This document shows, piece by piece, positions 16,461-26,274 of a stretch of DNA of 43,734 nucleotides. The notes under the pieces were generated by a model that saw only the letters and a list, made by a program, of their open reading frames with translations, had not been told where the DNA came from and ran no database searches. The number at the start of each line of letters is the position of its first letter. The stretch's first letter is position 1. This stretch comes from Candidatus Zhuqueibacterota bacterium (GTDB taxonomy: Bacteria > Zhuqueibacterota > Zhuqueibacteria > Zhuqueibacterales > Zhuqueibacteraceae), in the NCBI GenBank assembly GCA_003576975.1, contig QEVD01000040.1, positions 1-43,734 on the forward strand, written 5' to 3'. Made by a program: the position numbers and the translations under genes.

Positions 16461-17420
16461 TTAGCAATAGAGTTGGATTCTCGATCTTAAGTTGGCCCAT
16501 GCTCGTTCAAAAACAGAGTGCTTGAATTTCTCCTTGGAGTGATGAATAAAAGCCAATTCTCTTCCAGGAGCCTTCAACTCTTCTAACTTAAAATTTACTC
16601 CTCGCCTACGAAAATTGACTATTGATTGTACGGACTTTGAAGGGCTCAACCGGATAAGACCTTCAAGAAATTCGCTCGTCGTTACTAGTACAAGCTCAGT
16701 TGTACTTAACTCATACTTCAATTTTGCAGCATCAATCCATGTTTTATAGTCATCCAATCGAGTTGCAATCAAATCAGAGAGTTCGTTGGGTTTCATACTT
16801 TCTTTAGCGATCTCGTGCTTCCAATTGACCAAACGTCTTCTTAGTTTTTGCGTATGTTCGTCGATAATGAAATCGAGAAAGCGAGCTAAACGGGTCCTTT
16901 TAAAATTAATTCTCGGCATTTGATGAAGCAAGATCCCAACACATGGATCACCACCCGTCTCATATTCCCTCAAAAAATCAGCCTCCACATTGTAAATTGG
17001 CGGAGCTTCAACACCACCTGCCTTTAGAAAGTCTGAAAACTGGCTCGGCGTGAAGAGCTGACCGTCGGAATCATCTGCCCAAAAAATTATGCTCCACAAA
17101 CCATCGCGGTCAGCGATTTCTGAATTTTCTTTGTCTTTCGGATTTACGCCCCAATATATTCCAGACATTTTCAAATGTTTTTCTTTGATTAACTCCAAGT
17201 CGGTTGTAATCAACTTTAATTCTTTCAATTTTTGAAGCCACTTATCTTCTCCTGTTCCGAAATTAGCTTCTCTAAACGCACGCTCGTGATTAAGGAGGAG
17301 TTCTGGCAGTATTAGTTGATCAAACCAAAGAAGAGAATTAAGCGCAGGATTATATTCGCCACTTTTTATATACGCTTCTCTTATCTTCTGGACCGTGCAA
17401 GCGAATCTTTTTGTTTCCAT
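16461..17420 (-). CDS. Hypothetical protein, AT-rich, possibly horizontally acquired
   Basis: About 319 aa from ATG at 17420. Not recognised. It is soluble-looking, without signal peptide or membrane segment, rich in Lys/Glu/Leu. Noticeable segments: SLLWFDQLILPELLLNHERAF near residue 30, GLWSIIFWADDSDGQLFTPSQF near 108, DPCVGILLHQMPRINFKRTRLARFLDFI near 155 and a C-terminal GRELAFIHHSKEKFKHSVFERAW. Base composition is clearly more AT-rich than the neighbouring metabolic genes, and codons ending in A/T dominate. It sits in the accessory patch between DUF1697 and a TA module. Defence or other mobile cargo is possible, but nothing in the sequence proves it. Confidence 0.7.
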   Translation of the reverse strand: METKRFACTVQKIREAYIKSGEYNPALNSLLWFDQLILPELLLNHERAFREANFGTGEDKWLQKLKELKLITTDLELIKEKHLKMSGIYWGVNPKDKENSEIADRDGLWSIIFWADDSDGQLFTPSQFSDFLKAGGVEAPPIYNVEADFLREYETGGDPCVGILLHQMPRINFKRTRLARFLDFIIDEHTQKLRRRLVNWKHEIAKESMKPNELSDLIATRLDDYKTWIDAAKLKYELSTTELVLVTTSEFLEGLIRLSPSKSVQSIVNFRRRGVNFKLEELKAPGRELAFIHHSKEKFKHSVFERAWANLRSRIQLYC

Positions 17421-17445
17421 AAACAAGAATAAGTGCGCTAGTGCG

Positions 17446-17655
17446 TTATTGGATTATCAATTGTAAGTCTAATAAAGAGATCAAGCGCCAAACCTCCGTT
17501 TGCGCCACTTCAACCTCCCCCAACACCTTATCCAACGTCTCACTCAAAAAATCCGCATCACCCTTCGTAATGCACATTGGCGGTTTGATGCGCAGCGTGT
17601 TGCCGAACGAGCCGCCTTTGTTAAGGCCGAAAAACCAAAAAACTGAATTCTCCAT
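17446..17655 (-). pseudogene. Duplicated 3' fragment of a class III aminotransferase gene
   Basis: The minus strand encodes [20 protein letters not shown], then [16 protein letters not shown], nearly the same as the C-terminus of the intact aminotransferase at 18206-19612 ([20 protein letters not shown], then ADFVCETLDRVIGEVE). By hand alignment 17530-17620 and 18242-18332 agree at 84 of 91 bases, with a 30-base exact core. No catalytic domain is left, so this is a remnant. Both copies run in the same direction and flank the RelE-like TA module. Confidence 0.8.
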
Positions 17656-17712
17656 TGCATTTCGAGCGATTCTTCGTTAGTTTTGTGCAAATGAAATTAC
17701 AGGAGATAATTT

Positions 17713-17919
17713 ATGCCAACTAAGTTAGCAGCTCAGGTCAGTAAAGCCAAAAACGGCAAAATCCGCCTTGAAATCAGCCGCGACGAATTCGAACGCTTTT
17801 GCAACGCTTTTGGTTTTTTTCATAAAGATTTCTTGAAACTCTTGCAACAATCTGACAAAGATCATCGTGCGGGGCGAATCACCAAAAGAAAAAGCTTGTT
17901 CGAGCTCATTGGGGAATAA
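17713..17919 (+). CDS. Putative antitoxin of a RelE/YafQ-like module
   Basis: A 68-aa basic protein starting with ATG at 17713 behind AGGAGAT. It has an N-terminal beta-prone stretch (AKNGKIRLEISRDEFERFCNAF), a helix (HKDFLKLLQQSDKD) and a tail HRAGRITKRKSLFELIGE, a form common to small antitoxins whose C-terminal tail wraps the toxin. Its TAA overlaps the toxin's ATG (TAATG at 17917-17921). It reads against the aminotransferase genes on both sides. Confidence 0.75.
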   Translation: MPTKLAAQVSKAKNGKIRLEISRDEFERFCNAFGFFHKDFLKLLQQSDKDHRAGRITKRKSLFELIGE

Positions 17920-18197
17920 TGCAGATTGTTACAACCAAAACTTTCGACGGTCTCTTCAAAGCTCTCGATAAAAAGATTCAGCACAAGGCCGCGCAAAAGA
18001 CCGAGCTTTTCAAACAGAACCCTTTTCACTCCACCCTGCGCACTGAGAAGCTTCATCCAAAAGCGCGCGAGGTTTGGAGCTTTCGCGTTGATCTCAACTA
18101 TCGCATCGTTTTCAAATTCACCGGACCAGACGTTGCTGAGCTTCGCTTTATCGGCCATCATAATCAAATTTATGATTACGTCAATTTCCTGAAGTAA
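17919..18197 (+). CDS. RelE/YafQ-like toxin (mRNA interferase family)
   Basis: 92 aa with RelE-superfamily architecture: an N-terminal helix pair (FDGLFKALDKKIQHKAAQKTELF), a beta core LHPKAREVWSFRVDLNYRIVFKF, and a C-terminal RFIGHHNQIYDYVN where the HxxxY motif matches the conserved H/Y positions of YafQ/YoeB-like toxins. It is translationally coupled to the antitoxin by a one-base overlap. RelE-type toxins cleave mRNA on the ribosome; activity here is inferred. The 3' end is 8 bp from the convergent aminotransferase stop. Confidence 0.85.
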   Translation: MQIVTTKTFDGLFKALDKKIQHKAAQKTELFKQNPFHSTLRTEKLHPKAREVWSFRVDLNYRIVFKFTGPDVAELRFIGHHNQIYDYVNFLK

Positions 18198-18205
18198 TTC
18201 CTTCC

Positions 18206-19612
18206 TCAAGCCTTGTTTGTTTCCACTTCCCCAATCACCCGATCCAACGTCTCGCACACAAAATCCGCATCACTCTTTGTAATGCACATCGGCGGTTTGA
18301 TGCGCAGCGTGTTGCCGAACAAGCCGCCTTTGCCGATGAGCAGGCCGTTGTTTTTTGTGCGCTCCATCACTTCGGCGGTTTCACTCGTGGCCGGCTCTTT
18401 CGTTTTGCGATCTTTCACCAACTCCACGCCGAGCATCAAGCCCAGGCCGCGCACTTCGCCGATCAAGCGGTGTTTATCCATCAACGCCGTGAGTTTTTCT
18501 TTTAAATAATTCCCCACCATCTCCGCATTGGCTTGCGTGCCGTCCTTGTCGATCACTTCCAGCGTTGCCAATCCCTGCGCCATGGAGACCGGATTGCCGC
18601 CAAAAGTATTAAACCAAATTTTTTGCGACATAACATCGGAGATTTCGCGGCGCGTTGTCACCGCGCTGATGGGCACGCCGTTGCCCAGGCCTTTGGCCAT
18701 GGTAATGGCATCCGGCGTCACGCCCCAATTTTGAATGCCCCAATAATGCTTGCCGGTGCGGCCAAAGCCGGTTTGCACTTCGTCGGCAATGTACAGGCCA
18801 CCATATTTTTTGACGATGTCATAAACTATCTTGAAATACTCCGGCGGCGGGGTCACCGTGCCACCCACGCCTTGAATCGGTTCGCCGATGAAGGCCGCGA
18901 TTTTGCCGCTGGTGTTGTATTTGATCACGTTCTCGACGTCGCGCGCGCATTGCACATCGCATTCGGGATAAGTTTTGTTGAAGGGGCAACGATAGCAGTA
19001 GCCGGGCGCGACATGATGAATATTGCCCGTGGTCGGAATCGGATATTTCCAGGTGCTGTGGCCGACCAGGCTCATGGTCGCGAGGCTCGCGCCGTGATAA
19101 CCGTTGCGCAACGCCAGCACGTCGAGATTGCTGGTAAACAAGCGCGACATGGTGATGGCCAAATCATTCGTCTCGCTGCCGGAGTTGGTGAAGAACGTCA
19201 CTTTCAAATCCGGGCTGGGCATTTTCTCAGCAAGTTTTTTTGCCAGGAGCGGCATCGCAGGATGCAAATAGATTGTGGTCGCATGTTGGAGCTTGTCGAT
19301 CTGCGCTTTGGTTTTGGCAATCACCTCAGGATGGCAGTGGCCCACACTGATCGTGACGATGCCGCCGAGCGCGTCGAGATATTGCCGGCCGGTTTCGTCG
19401 TAAAGATATTGCATGTGGCCGCGCACGAGGTTGATCGGCTCACGGTAATACATGAACGTGGCGGTGGGCAAATATTCTTTGCGAAGAGCGAGCACCTCGT
19501 TGCGGCTCAATTCCGGCTCGGCGTTTGCGCCCGGCGTGTTTTGGCCGTTGGTGTTTGACGAAACCTGCCGTGATTGAGCAGGGGCAGAGGGGGAGACTGT
19601 TTTGGCTGGCAT
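18206..19612 (-). CDS. Class III PLP aminotransferase (AGXT2-like; beta-alanine/omega-amino acid candidate)
   Basis: 468 aa, fold-type I PLP enzyme. Visible: YLDALGGIVTISVGHCHPEVI near residue 85, SGSETNDLAITMSR near 145, the cysteine-rich YCYRCPFNKTYPECDVQC near 205 (typical of AGXT2-type members), IADEVQTGFGRTGK with the PLP-binding Asp near 273, and the Schiff-base lysine in ITMAKGLGNGVP near 302. C-terminus [11 protein letters not shown]. Start ATG at 19612 with AGGAG upstream; the first about 40 residues are a low-complexity Ser/Pro/Ala leader. AGXT2-like enzymes transaminate beta-alanine, beta-aminoisobutyrate or alanine/glyoxylate. With hydA, preTA and pydC nearby, conversion of pathway end products to malonate or methylmalonate semialdehyde is the likely role. 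Confidence 0.88.
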   Translation of the reverse strand: MPAKTVSPSAPAQSRQVSSNTNGQNTPGANAEPELSRNEVLALRKEYLPTATFMYYREPINLVRGHMQYLYDETGRQYLDALGGIVTISVGHCHPEVIAKTKAQIDKLQHATTIYLHPAMPLLAKKLAEKMPSPDLKVTFFTNSGSETNDLAITMSRLFTSNLDVLALRNGYHGASLATMSLVGHSTWKYPIPTTGNIHHVAPGYCYRCPFNKTYPECDVQCARDVENVIKYNTSGKIAAFIGEPIQGVGGTVTPPPEYFKIVYDIVKKYGGLYIADEVQTGFGRTGKHYWGIQNWGVTPDAITMAKGLGNGVPISAVTTRREISDVMSQKIWFNTFGGNPVSMAQGLATLEVIDKDGTQANAEMVGNYLKEKLTALMDKHRLIGEVRGLGLMLGVELVKDRKTKEPATSETAEVMERTKNNGLLIGKGGLFGNTLRIKPPMCITKSDADFVCETLDRVIGEVETNKA

Positions 19613-20006
19613 GGCCGGCTCCTGATCGGTGTTACTGCGCTTGACGAGAGGAATTTATGCGCGCTGGCGAAAAAGACGTATCAAGGTACAAAACCGAGCG
19701 TGGAAATGCAAGGGAGTATTGGCGAATCCCGGCAGGCTTCAGGCAATTTTAATATTGATGAACAGCTTCGGGGTTGGCATGTATCGCCAGAGGCGGCCCA
19801 CCATCTGTTTATCTTCTGAAACCTTTCCTCTTGACTTTTCACGAGGGGTTTGGCTTATTGACGCCATTCTTTCCCATTGGCTGAACTTGATCAAGCACGA
19901 CCGGGGCATTGCAATTCCATTTTTTAGAAGAAACCAGCGGCGATTGCAGAATACATAAATCAACAAAACAAGCGGTTCTCCTTTTTCCAGAATTGAAAGG
20001 CTCAAG
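19613..20006. other. Divergent intergenic region, no gene recognised
   Basis: 394 bp between the aminotransferase (minus) and the barrel protein (plus). Short open frames here have no recognisable motifs. The region should hold both promoters. A GAAAGG ribosome binding site sits just before 20007. No strong inverted repeat was seen. Confidence 0.5.
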
Positions 20007-22616
20007 ATGCCACGCTATTTTGTGACAACCCTGCTCCTGCTCAGCATGATTTTGTCGCATCACGCGGCAAATGCCCAACAAGATGCTGCTGTTTCTTCCG
20101 ATCCAAGCACGGAAGTACGTGTGCCGGGCAGCCGCTACCAACGCGGCGGCTTGCACAAGTTTTTCTTCGGCGCGCATTATCGTGACGTGTGGTCGACTCC
20201 GATAAACGTACCAAAACTTGATCTGAATACGTTTGCCGGCGGCCTGACGCCCACGAAAAAAGGCGGCGGTATGCAAACCAAGTCGCTACGGTTTGATGCC
20301 GGCGATGGCCGCGAGTTTGCGTTTCGTTCGCTGGATAAAAATCCCGGCGCAACGCTGCCGCCCGAGTTGCGCGAGACGGTTGCGGAAGATATTGTGCAGG
20401 ATCAAATCAGCAGCGCACATCCCTATGCCGCGCTCGTCGTGCCTGCCATTGCAAATGCCGTAGGCGTGTTGCACGCCAATCCCATTCTTGTCATCATGCC
20501 GGACGATCCGCGCCTGGGTGAATTCCGCGAGGAATTCGCAAACATGCTCGGCTTTATCGAAGAACGCCCGGAAGACGGCCCCAACGGGCAAGCCGGTTTT
20601 GCCGGCTCGAAAAAAATTGTCGGCTCGGATGATTTGTTTCTTGAGCTGCAGGAAGACAACGATGATTTTGTCGATGCGCAAGCCTATTTGCGCGCGCGTT
20701 TGCTGGATATTTATCTGGGCGACTGGGATCGCCATCCCGATCAATGGCGCTGGGCGCGCTTCGAAGAAGGCAAGAAAAAAATCTGGCAGCCGATTCCGCG
20801 CGATCGCGATCAGGCCTTTGCCAAGCTGGACGGTTTATTTCCGTCGTTTGCCGAACAACGCTACGTGGTCAAGCAGCTTGAAAATTTCGCCAAGAACAAG
20901 CCTGATATCGTGAGTTTGACCTATTCCGGCCGCCATACCGATCGTAAGTTTTTGCCCCGGCTTAACGGCGAAGAATTTCATAACGTTGCAAACCAGTTTG
21001 TTGCGAGTTTGACCGATTCCGTGCTCGAGCATGCCGCGCGCCAACTGCCCGAGCCGGTCTACCAGATCAGCGGCCCCGCACTGGAGAGCAAACTCAAACA
21101 GCGCCGCGATTACATGAAGGAAGCCGCACACCAGTATTATCTTCATCTCGCAAAATATGTCGAAATCAAAATGAGCGACAAGCCGGAGTATGCCGAAGTC
21201 CATCGCGATAGCGATGAGACGATGACGATAAAGATTTTCAAGTATGACAAGGACACCGGCGAAAAGAATGATGACTTGCTCTGGCAACGCACGTTCAAGC
21301 GCGCAGAAACGCGCGAGATTCGCCTTTACATGATGGGCGGCAAGGACAAAGTCGTGCTCAGCGGCAATGCGCGTAAAAGCATTGCAGTGCGCATTATTGG
21401 CGGCGCCGGCGAGGATGAAATCGTCGATCAGTCAAAAGGCAAAACCGTTGTCTACGACGTCGCGGCGAATACGCAGATCATCAAAGGCAGCAATACCCAA
21501 TTGCGGCTCGGCAAAATCGATTCGCTTGTGAATCGCCACGAGGACAAACCGCTGAAGCCGGATTACGGCTTCGAAGGCAAGCCGATTCCATTTCTGGCGT
21601 ATACGCCGGATGATGGTTTGTTTATTGGACACGGCCAGGCGCTGTATCACTATGCCTTCCGAAAAAATCCTTATGATTACAAGATGACATTCCGTGGCAA
21701 TTTTGCCTTTGCCACCGGCGCATTTCGCGTGCGCTACACCGGCGATTTTGTAGAGGTATTCAACGGTGTGCGGCTCGGCGTCGAAGCCAATGCCGCGGTG
21801 CCGCGCGAAGTGCGCAACTTTCACGGGCTGGGCAATCAGGCGCCGCGCTCGCAAAGCATTGCCGGCGCAAACGACCTGGTCGATTTCTATCGTGTCCGCT
21901 CGCATGAATTCATGTTCAAACCTTCTCTGCGCTTTGATGTGAGTCCGCGCACGCATATTGCCGCCGCCGGCGCGTTCAAGTATCTCAACACTGATTTCGA
22001 AGATAATACGTTTATCGAACAAAGCCGGCCTTACGGCGTCGAGGCGGCATCTTTGCTAGAACTGAGCGGTCGCATTGAAGTTGACTTGCGCGATCTTCCG
22101 GTCGCCACGTCCAAAGGTGTTTATCTGGGCGCTGGGGTAGCGCATTTCCCCAAAGCGTTTGACAATGACAGTTCCTTTACCAAAAGCTTCGCGGAGGCCC
22201 GGCTTTATGTCTCGCCCGTAAAACTGGTCACATTCGCTCTGCGCGCCGGCGGTGAAAAAATCTGGGGCGCTTTTCCTTATTATGAGGCGGCGTATCTCGG
22301 CGGCAACGGCACGTTGCGAGGCTTTCGGCGTGAGCGCTTTGGCGGCGAAGCTTCGGCTTATGGCAGCGCGGAGATGCGCGTGTTTCTGTTTCGCACGAAA
22401 GTGGTTTTTCCCACGGACTTCGGCGTCTTTTTCTTTGGAGATGCCGGCCGCGTCTGGCTGAATGAAGACGAATTTAGTGATTGGAAAGATTTGCACACGA
22501 GCCTGGGCGGCGGCATATGGTTCGCGCCAATCTATCGCATCTTCACGTTCGCGATTGGCGCGGGAAATTCTTCCGAAGGCAAACTGATCACAGCCGGTGG
22601 AGGTTTTTCGTTTTGA
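20007..22616 (+). CDS. Outer-membrane beta-barrel protein with kinase-like N-terminal motif pair
   Basis: 869 aa. Signal peptide 1-23 (ends ANAQQ). The first half, predicted periplasmic or surface, has the strands KSLRFDAGDGREFAFRSLDK (92-111), then PYAALVVPAIANAVGVLH and the pair GDWDRHPDQWRW (238-249) and PIPRDRDQAF (262-271). Asp-Arg-His with a downstream Arg-Asp-x-Asp resembles the catalytic and metal loops of CotH/FAM20/HipA-like kinases. A middle beta segment (about 420-500; VVLSGNARKSIAVRIIGGAGEDEIVDQSKG) follows. The second half is a barrel of the surface-antigen/BamA type: repeated aromatic beta strands, LGGNGTLRGFRRERFGGEA near 770 (the conserved RGF motif) and a C-terminal phenylalanine (GGGFSF). 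GAAAGG eight bases before ATG. Kinase homology is my inference; the barrel is well supported. Confidence 0.8.
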   Translation: MPRYFVTTLLLLSMILSHHAANAQQDAAVSSDPSTEVRVPGSRYQRGGLHKFFFGAHYRDVWSTPINVPKLDLNTFAGGLTPTKKGGGMQTKSLRFDAGDGREFAFRSLDKNPGATLPPELRETVAEDIVQDQISSAHPYAALVVPAIANAVGVLHANPILVIMPDDPRLGEFREEFANMLGFIEERPEDGPNGQAGFAGSKKIVGSDDLFLELQEDNDDFVDAQAYLRARLLDIYLGDWDRHPDQWRWARFEEGKKKIWQPIPRDRDQAFAKLDGLFPSFAEQRYVVKQLENFAKNKPDIVSLTYSGRHTDRKFLPRLNGEEFHNVANQFVASLTDSVLEHAARQLPEPVYQISGPALESKLKQRRDYMKEAAHQYYLHLAKYVEIKMSDKPEYAEVHRDSDETMTIKIFKYDKDTGEKNDDLLWQRTFKRAETREIRLYMMGGKDKVVLSGNARKSIAVRIIGGAGEDEIVDQSKGKTVVYDVAANTQIIKGSNTQLRLGKIDSLVNRHEDKPLKPDYGFEGKPIPFLAYTPDDGLFIGHGQALYHYAFRKNPYDYKMTFRGNFAFATGAFRVRYTGDFVEVFNGVRLGVEANAAVPREVRNFHGLGNQAPRSQSIAGANDLVDFYRVRSHEFMFKPSLRFDVSPRTHIAAAGAFKYLNTDFEDNTFIEQSRPYGVEAASLLELSGRIEVDLRDLPVATSKGVYLGAGVAHFPKAFDNDSSFTKSFAEARLYVSPVKLVTFALRAGGEKIWGAFPYYEAAYLGGNGTLRGFRRERFGGEASAYGSAEMRVFLFRTKVVFPTDFGVFFFGDAGRVWLNEDEFSDWKDLHTSLGGGIWFAPIYRIFTFAIGAGNSSEGKLITAGGGFSF

Positions 22617-23203
22617 AATGTTCCGCTACGGTTTAGCCATAACTACAACACTGTAGGCGATTAGCTTTTCAAAGTTAGAATAATCCCGCAGCGGCGGGGC
22701 TGAAAGTGTTTTGCCCACCGAAATGAAATCCCACCGAAAAGGCTTTTGCTTTTTTTGTGGGAGTTCAACTTTTGTGGGCGAAATCCACAAAGCTGCTCGA
22801 GGAGCTTCGATTTTCAGCTTGTCTAAGAATCGGTGTAGGCTGTTACCTTAATCTGTAGAAGTATTCTGTTGAAAAATCATCCCCTGCGGATCTTATGAAG
22901 TTCGAAGCCAACTAGCGAGTACTTCACAAAATGCTTGCCGAATGACAGGGCGAAGAGGGAAGCATATGTTGAGGTAACAAAGCACCGCTCTTCTTCCGAT
23001 TCTGCAACTCCTCCCTCCAATCTTTTCGTTCCCCGCCTGTAAAAGTTCTTAAACACTTTGCTTAAATTCAATAAAGAACAAAACTCATGCCATTAAGTCG
23101 GGATTAAAACTTGACAATGACGCGGCTAATATTAAATTAGTGCGCTGTTGTTTAGCAAAGGTTGCGCCAATTCTTAATTCATTGCAACAATCGGCATATT
23201 GAA
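22617..23203. other. Intergenic region upstream of gatC
   Basis: 587 bp with no gene I can support. It contains an A/T-rich imperfect hairpin at about 22729-22763 (TCCCAC ... GTGGGA around a run of T) that could act as a weak terminator for the barrel gene. A CCGCAGCGGCGGGG tract lies at about 22687-22700, and a promoter candidate near the right end. No tRNA was recognised. Confidence 0.45.
23111..23138 (+). promoter_or_regulatory. Candidate sigma-70 promoter for gatC-kdsB
   Basis: A consensus -35 TTGACA at 23111-23116, a 16-base spacer, and a 4/6 match to the -10 box (TAAATT, 23133-23138), about 65 bp before the gatC start. The -35 is perfect and the -10 weak. Confidence 0.5.
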
Positions 23204-23491
23204 ATGGCAATCACGATTGATGAAGTAAAACATCTGGCAAAGCTGGCAAAGCTCCGGTTCGAAGAAGAGGAGTTGCCGAAGATCGCGCAAGAGTTGGATG
23301 CCATTGTCGGCTACATGGAGCAACTTAAAGAGCTTGACGTCACGGACGTCCCGGCCACCTCCCATGTGCTGGATTTGTACAACGTTTTTCGCGCCGATAA
23401 AGTGGAGCAAGAGAACACCGCGCAAGATATTTTGCAAAATGCGCCGGCGCAAAAAATGGGATATTTCAGCGTGCCCAAAGTCATTGGCTGA
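23204..23491 (+). CDS. gatC: Asp-tRNA(Asn)/Glu-tRNA(Gln) amidotransferase subunit C
   Basis: The small subunit of GatCAB, which amidates mischarged Glu-tRNA(Gln)/Asp-tRNA(Asn); GatC is a belt peptide stabilising GatA-GatB. 95 aa from ATG at 23204: MAITIDEVKHLAKLAKLRF, LPKIAQELDAIVGYMEQLKELD, DVPATSHV and the conserved end (NAPAQKMGYFSVPKVI). A TTG 42 bp upstream in frame adds residues not seen in the family. gatA and gatB are not in the window. The Shine-Dalgarno is poor. It is followed by kdsB after 48 bp. Confidence 0.92.
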   Translation: MAITIDEVKHLAKLAKLRFEEEELPKIAQELDAIVGYMEQLKELDVTDVPATSHVLDLYNVFRADKVEQENTAQDILQNAPAQKMGYFSVPKVIG

Positions 23492-23539
23492 AAGAAATCG
23501 AGCGTGACAGATTCAAACGATCGTTGATCAGGATTGTGC

Positions 23540-24298
23540 ATGAAGGTATTAGGAGTTATTCCGGCGCGCTTTGCTTCGACGCGATTTCCGGGCAAGCCGT
23601 TGGCGGCCTTGTTGGATCGCCCGATGATTCAATGGGTGTACGAACGTGCGAGCCAATCCGCCACGTTGCATGAGTTGTGCGTCGCGACGGATGACGATCG
23701 CATCGCGGAAGCCGTTGCAAGCTTCGGCGGCCGCGCCGTCATGACGAGCAAGGATCATGCGAGCGGCAGTGATCGCATTGCGGAAGTCGCAAGCACGATA
23801 CGGCCGGCGCCCGATCTCGTGGTGAACATTCAAGGCGACGAGCCGATGATCGATCCCGCCGCAATTGATTTGGCGGTCAGCGTGATTCTCAGCGATGGCA
23901 ATGCAGAATTCAGCACGCTGGCGTGCCCGATCGCGCGCGCCGAGGAATTGCACGATCCCAACACGGTGAAAGTCGTGCTCGCGCAAGATCACACGGCGCT
24001 CTATTTCTCACGCTCGCCCATTCCGTTTTGCCGCGACGCGCAATCCGGCAAAGCATGGCTGGAATCCCATCAATATCTCAAGCACATCGGTATTTATGTT
24101 TTTCGCCATGAGTTGTTGATGAAATTTGTGAAATGGCCGCCCGGCCATCTCGAGCGCATCGAACGTCTTGAGCAATTGCGCCTGCTCGAGCGTGGCGTTA
24201 AAATTCACGTGGCGCGCACCGAGTATGAAGGCAAAAGCGTCGACACGCCCGCAGATCTCGAGGCCGTGCAACGCAGCCTGGGAGGTGCGAAAAGATAA
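23540..24298 (+). CDS. kdsB: 3-deoxy-manno-octulosonate cytidylyltransferase (CMP-KDO synthetase)
   Basis: Activates KDO with CTP to CMP-KDO for lipid A core synthesis. 252 aa, the family's length. It starts with MKVLGVIPARFASTRFPGKPLA, the nucleotide-binding signature. SGSDRIAEVAS near residue 75, VNIQGDEPMIDP near 97 (metal-binding Asp) and HIGIYVFRHELL near 183 follow, and the C-terminal GKSVDTPADLEAV closes. ATG at 23540 preferred over the TTG at 23534; AGGA sits about seven bases upstream. kdsA and kdsD lie a few kb downstream, and pyrG, which makes its CTP substrate, is the next gene. Confidence 0.95.
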   Translation: MKVLGVIPARFASTRFPGKPLAALLDRPMIQWVYERASQSATLHELCVATDDDRIAEAVASFGGRAVMTSKDHASGSDRIAEVASTIRPAPDLVVNIQGDEPMIDPAAIDLAVSVILSDGNAEFSTLACPIARAEELHDPNTVKVVLAQDHTALYFSRSPIPFCRDAQSGKAWLESHQYLKHIGIYVFRHELLMKFVKWPPGHLERIERLEQLRLLERGVKIHVARTEYEGKSVDTPADLEAVQRSLGGAKR

Positions 24299-24336
24299 CC
24301 TTCGGCCGTTTCGTTTTCGTCAGGATAAGCAGTTGA

Positions 24337-26049
<1,713 letters not shown>

Positions 26050-26079
26050 GGCTCAGCCACCTTTTGAAAGAGGCGATCT

Positions 26080-26258
26080 ATGTCTGAGAAGGATAGGCTG
26101 AATCTTCCGACGCTTTTGGATGCGATTGAAAAATCGTAGCGTCGCAGCCAGAACCTGTACAACCATCATTTGCGCAATTGCAGCAACAAGATTTGAATGC
26201 AAGTGAAAGCAGCCCCGAAACCCGGTTCCTTGAGATGATGGAAACTTTAAAAGCATGA
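26080..26258 (+). pseudogene. Small hypothetical gene with a one-base frameshift
   Basis: An ATG at 26080 behind AGAGG opens MSEKDRLNLPTLLDAIEKS and hits TAG after 19 codons. Another frame continues at once as ASQPEPVQPSFAQLQQQDLN, then ASESSPETRFLEMMETLKA, to TGA at 26256-26258. The total of 179 bases is one short of 60 codons, so a single missing base at about 26137-26142 would give one 59-aa protein. I do not recognise it; the Pro/Gln/Ser-rich middle between two helices suggests a small linker-type protein. It sits between pyrG and kdsA. Confidence 0.45.
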
Positions 26259-26274
26259 TAAAAAGAGAAACAAA

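Noticed and set aside
17441-17680. Plus-strand open frame over the duplicated aminotransferase end
   Set aside because: The minus strand clearly matches the aminotransferase C-terminus, so the plus frame is its shadow.
19574-19958. Short plus-strand open frames between the aminotransferase and the barrel gene
   Set aside because: Overlapping frames, no motifs and no start signals.
22687-22763. GC-rich tract and T-rich hairpin after the barrel gene considered as a small RNA
   Set aside because: Pairing is imperfect and there is no promoter evidence; noted only as a possible weak terminator.
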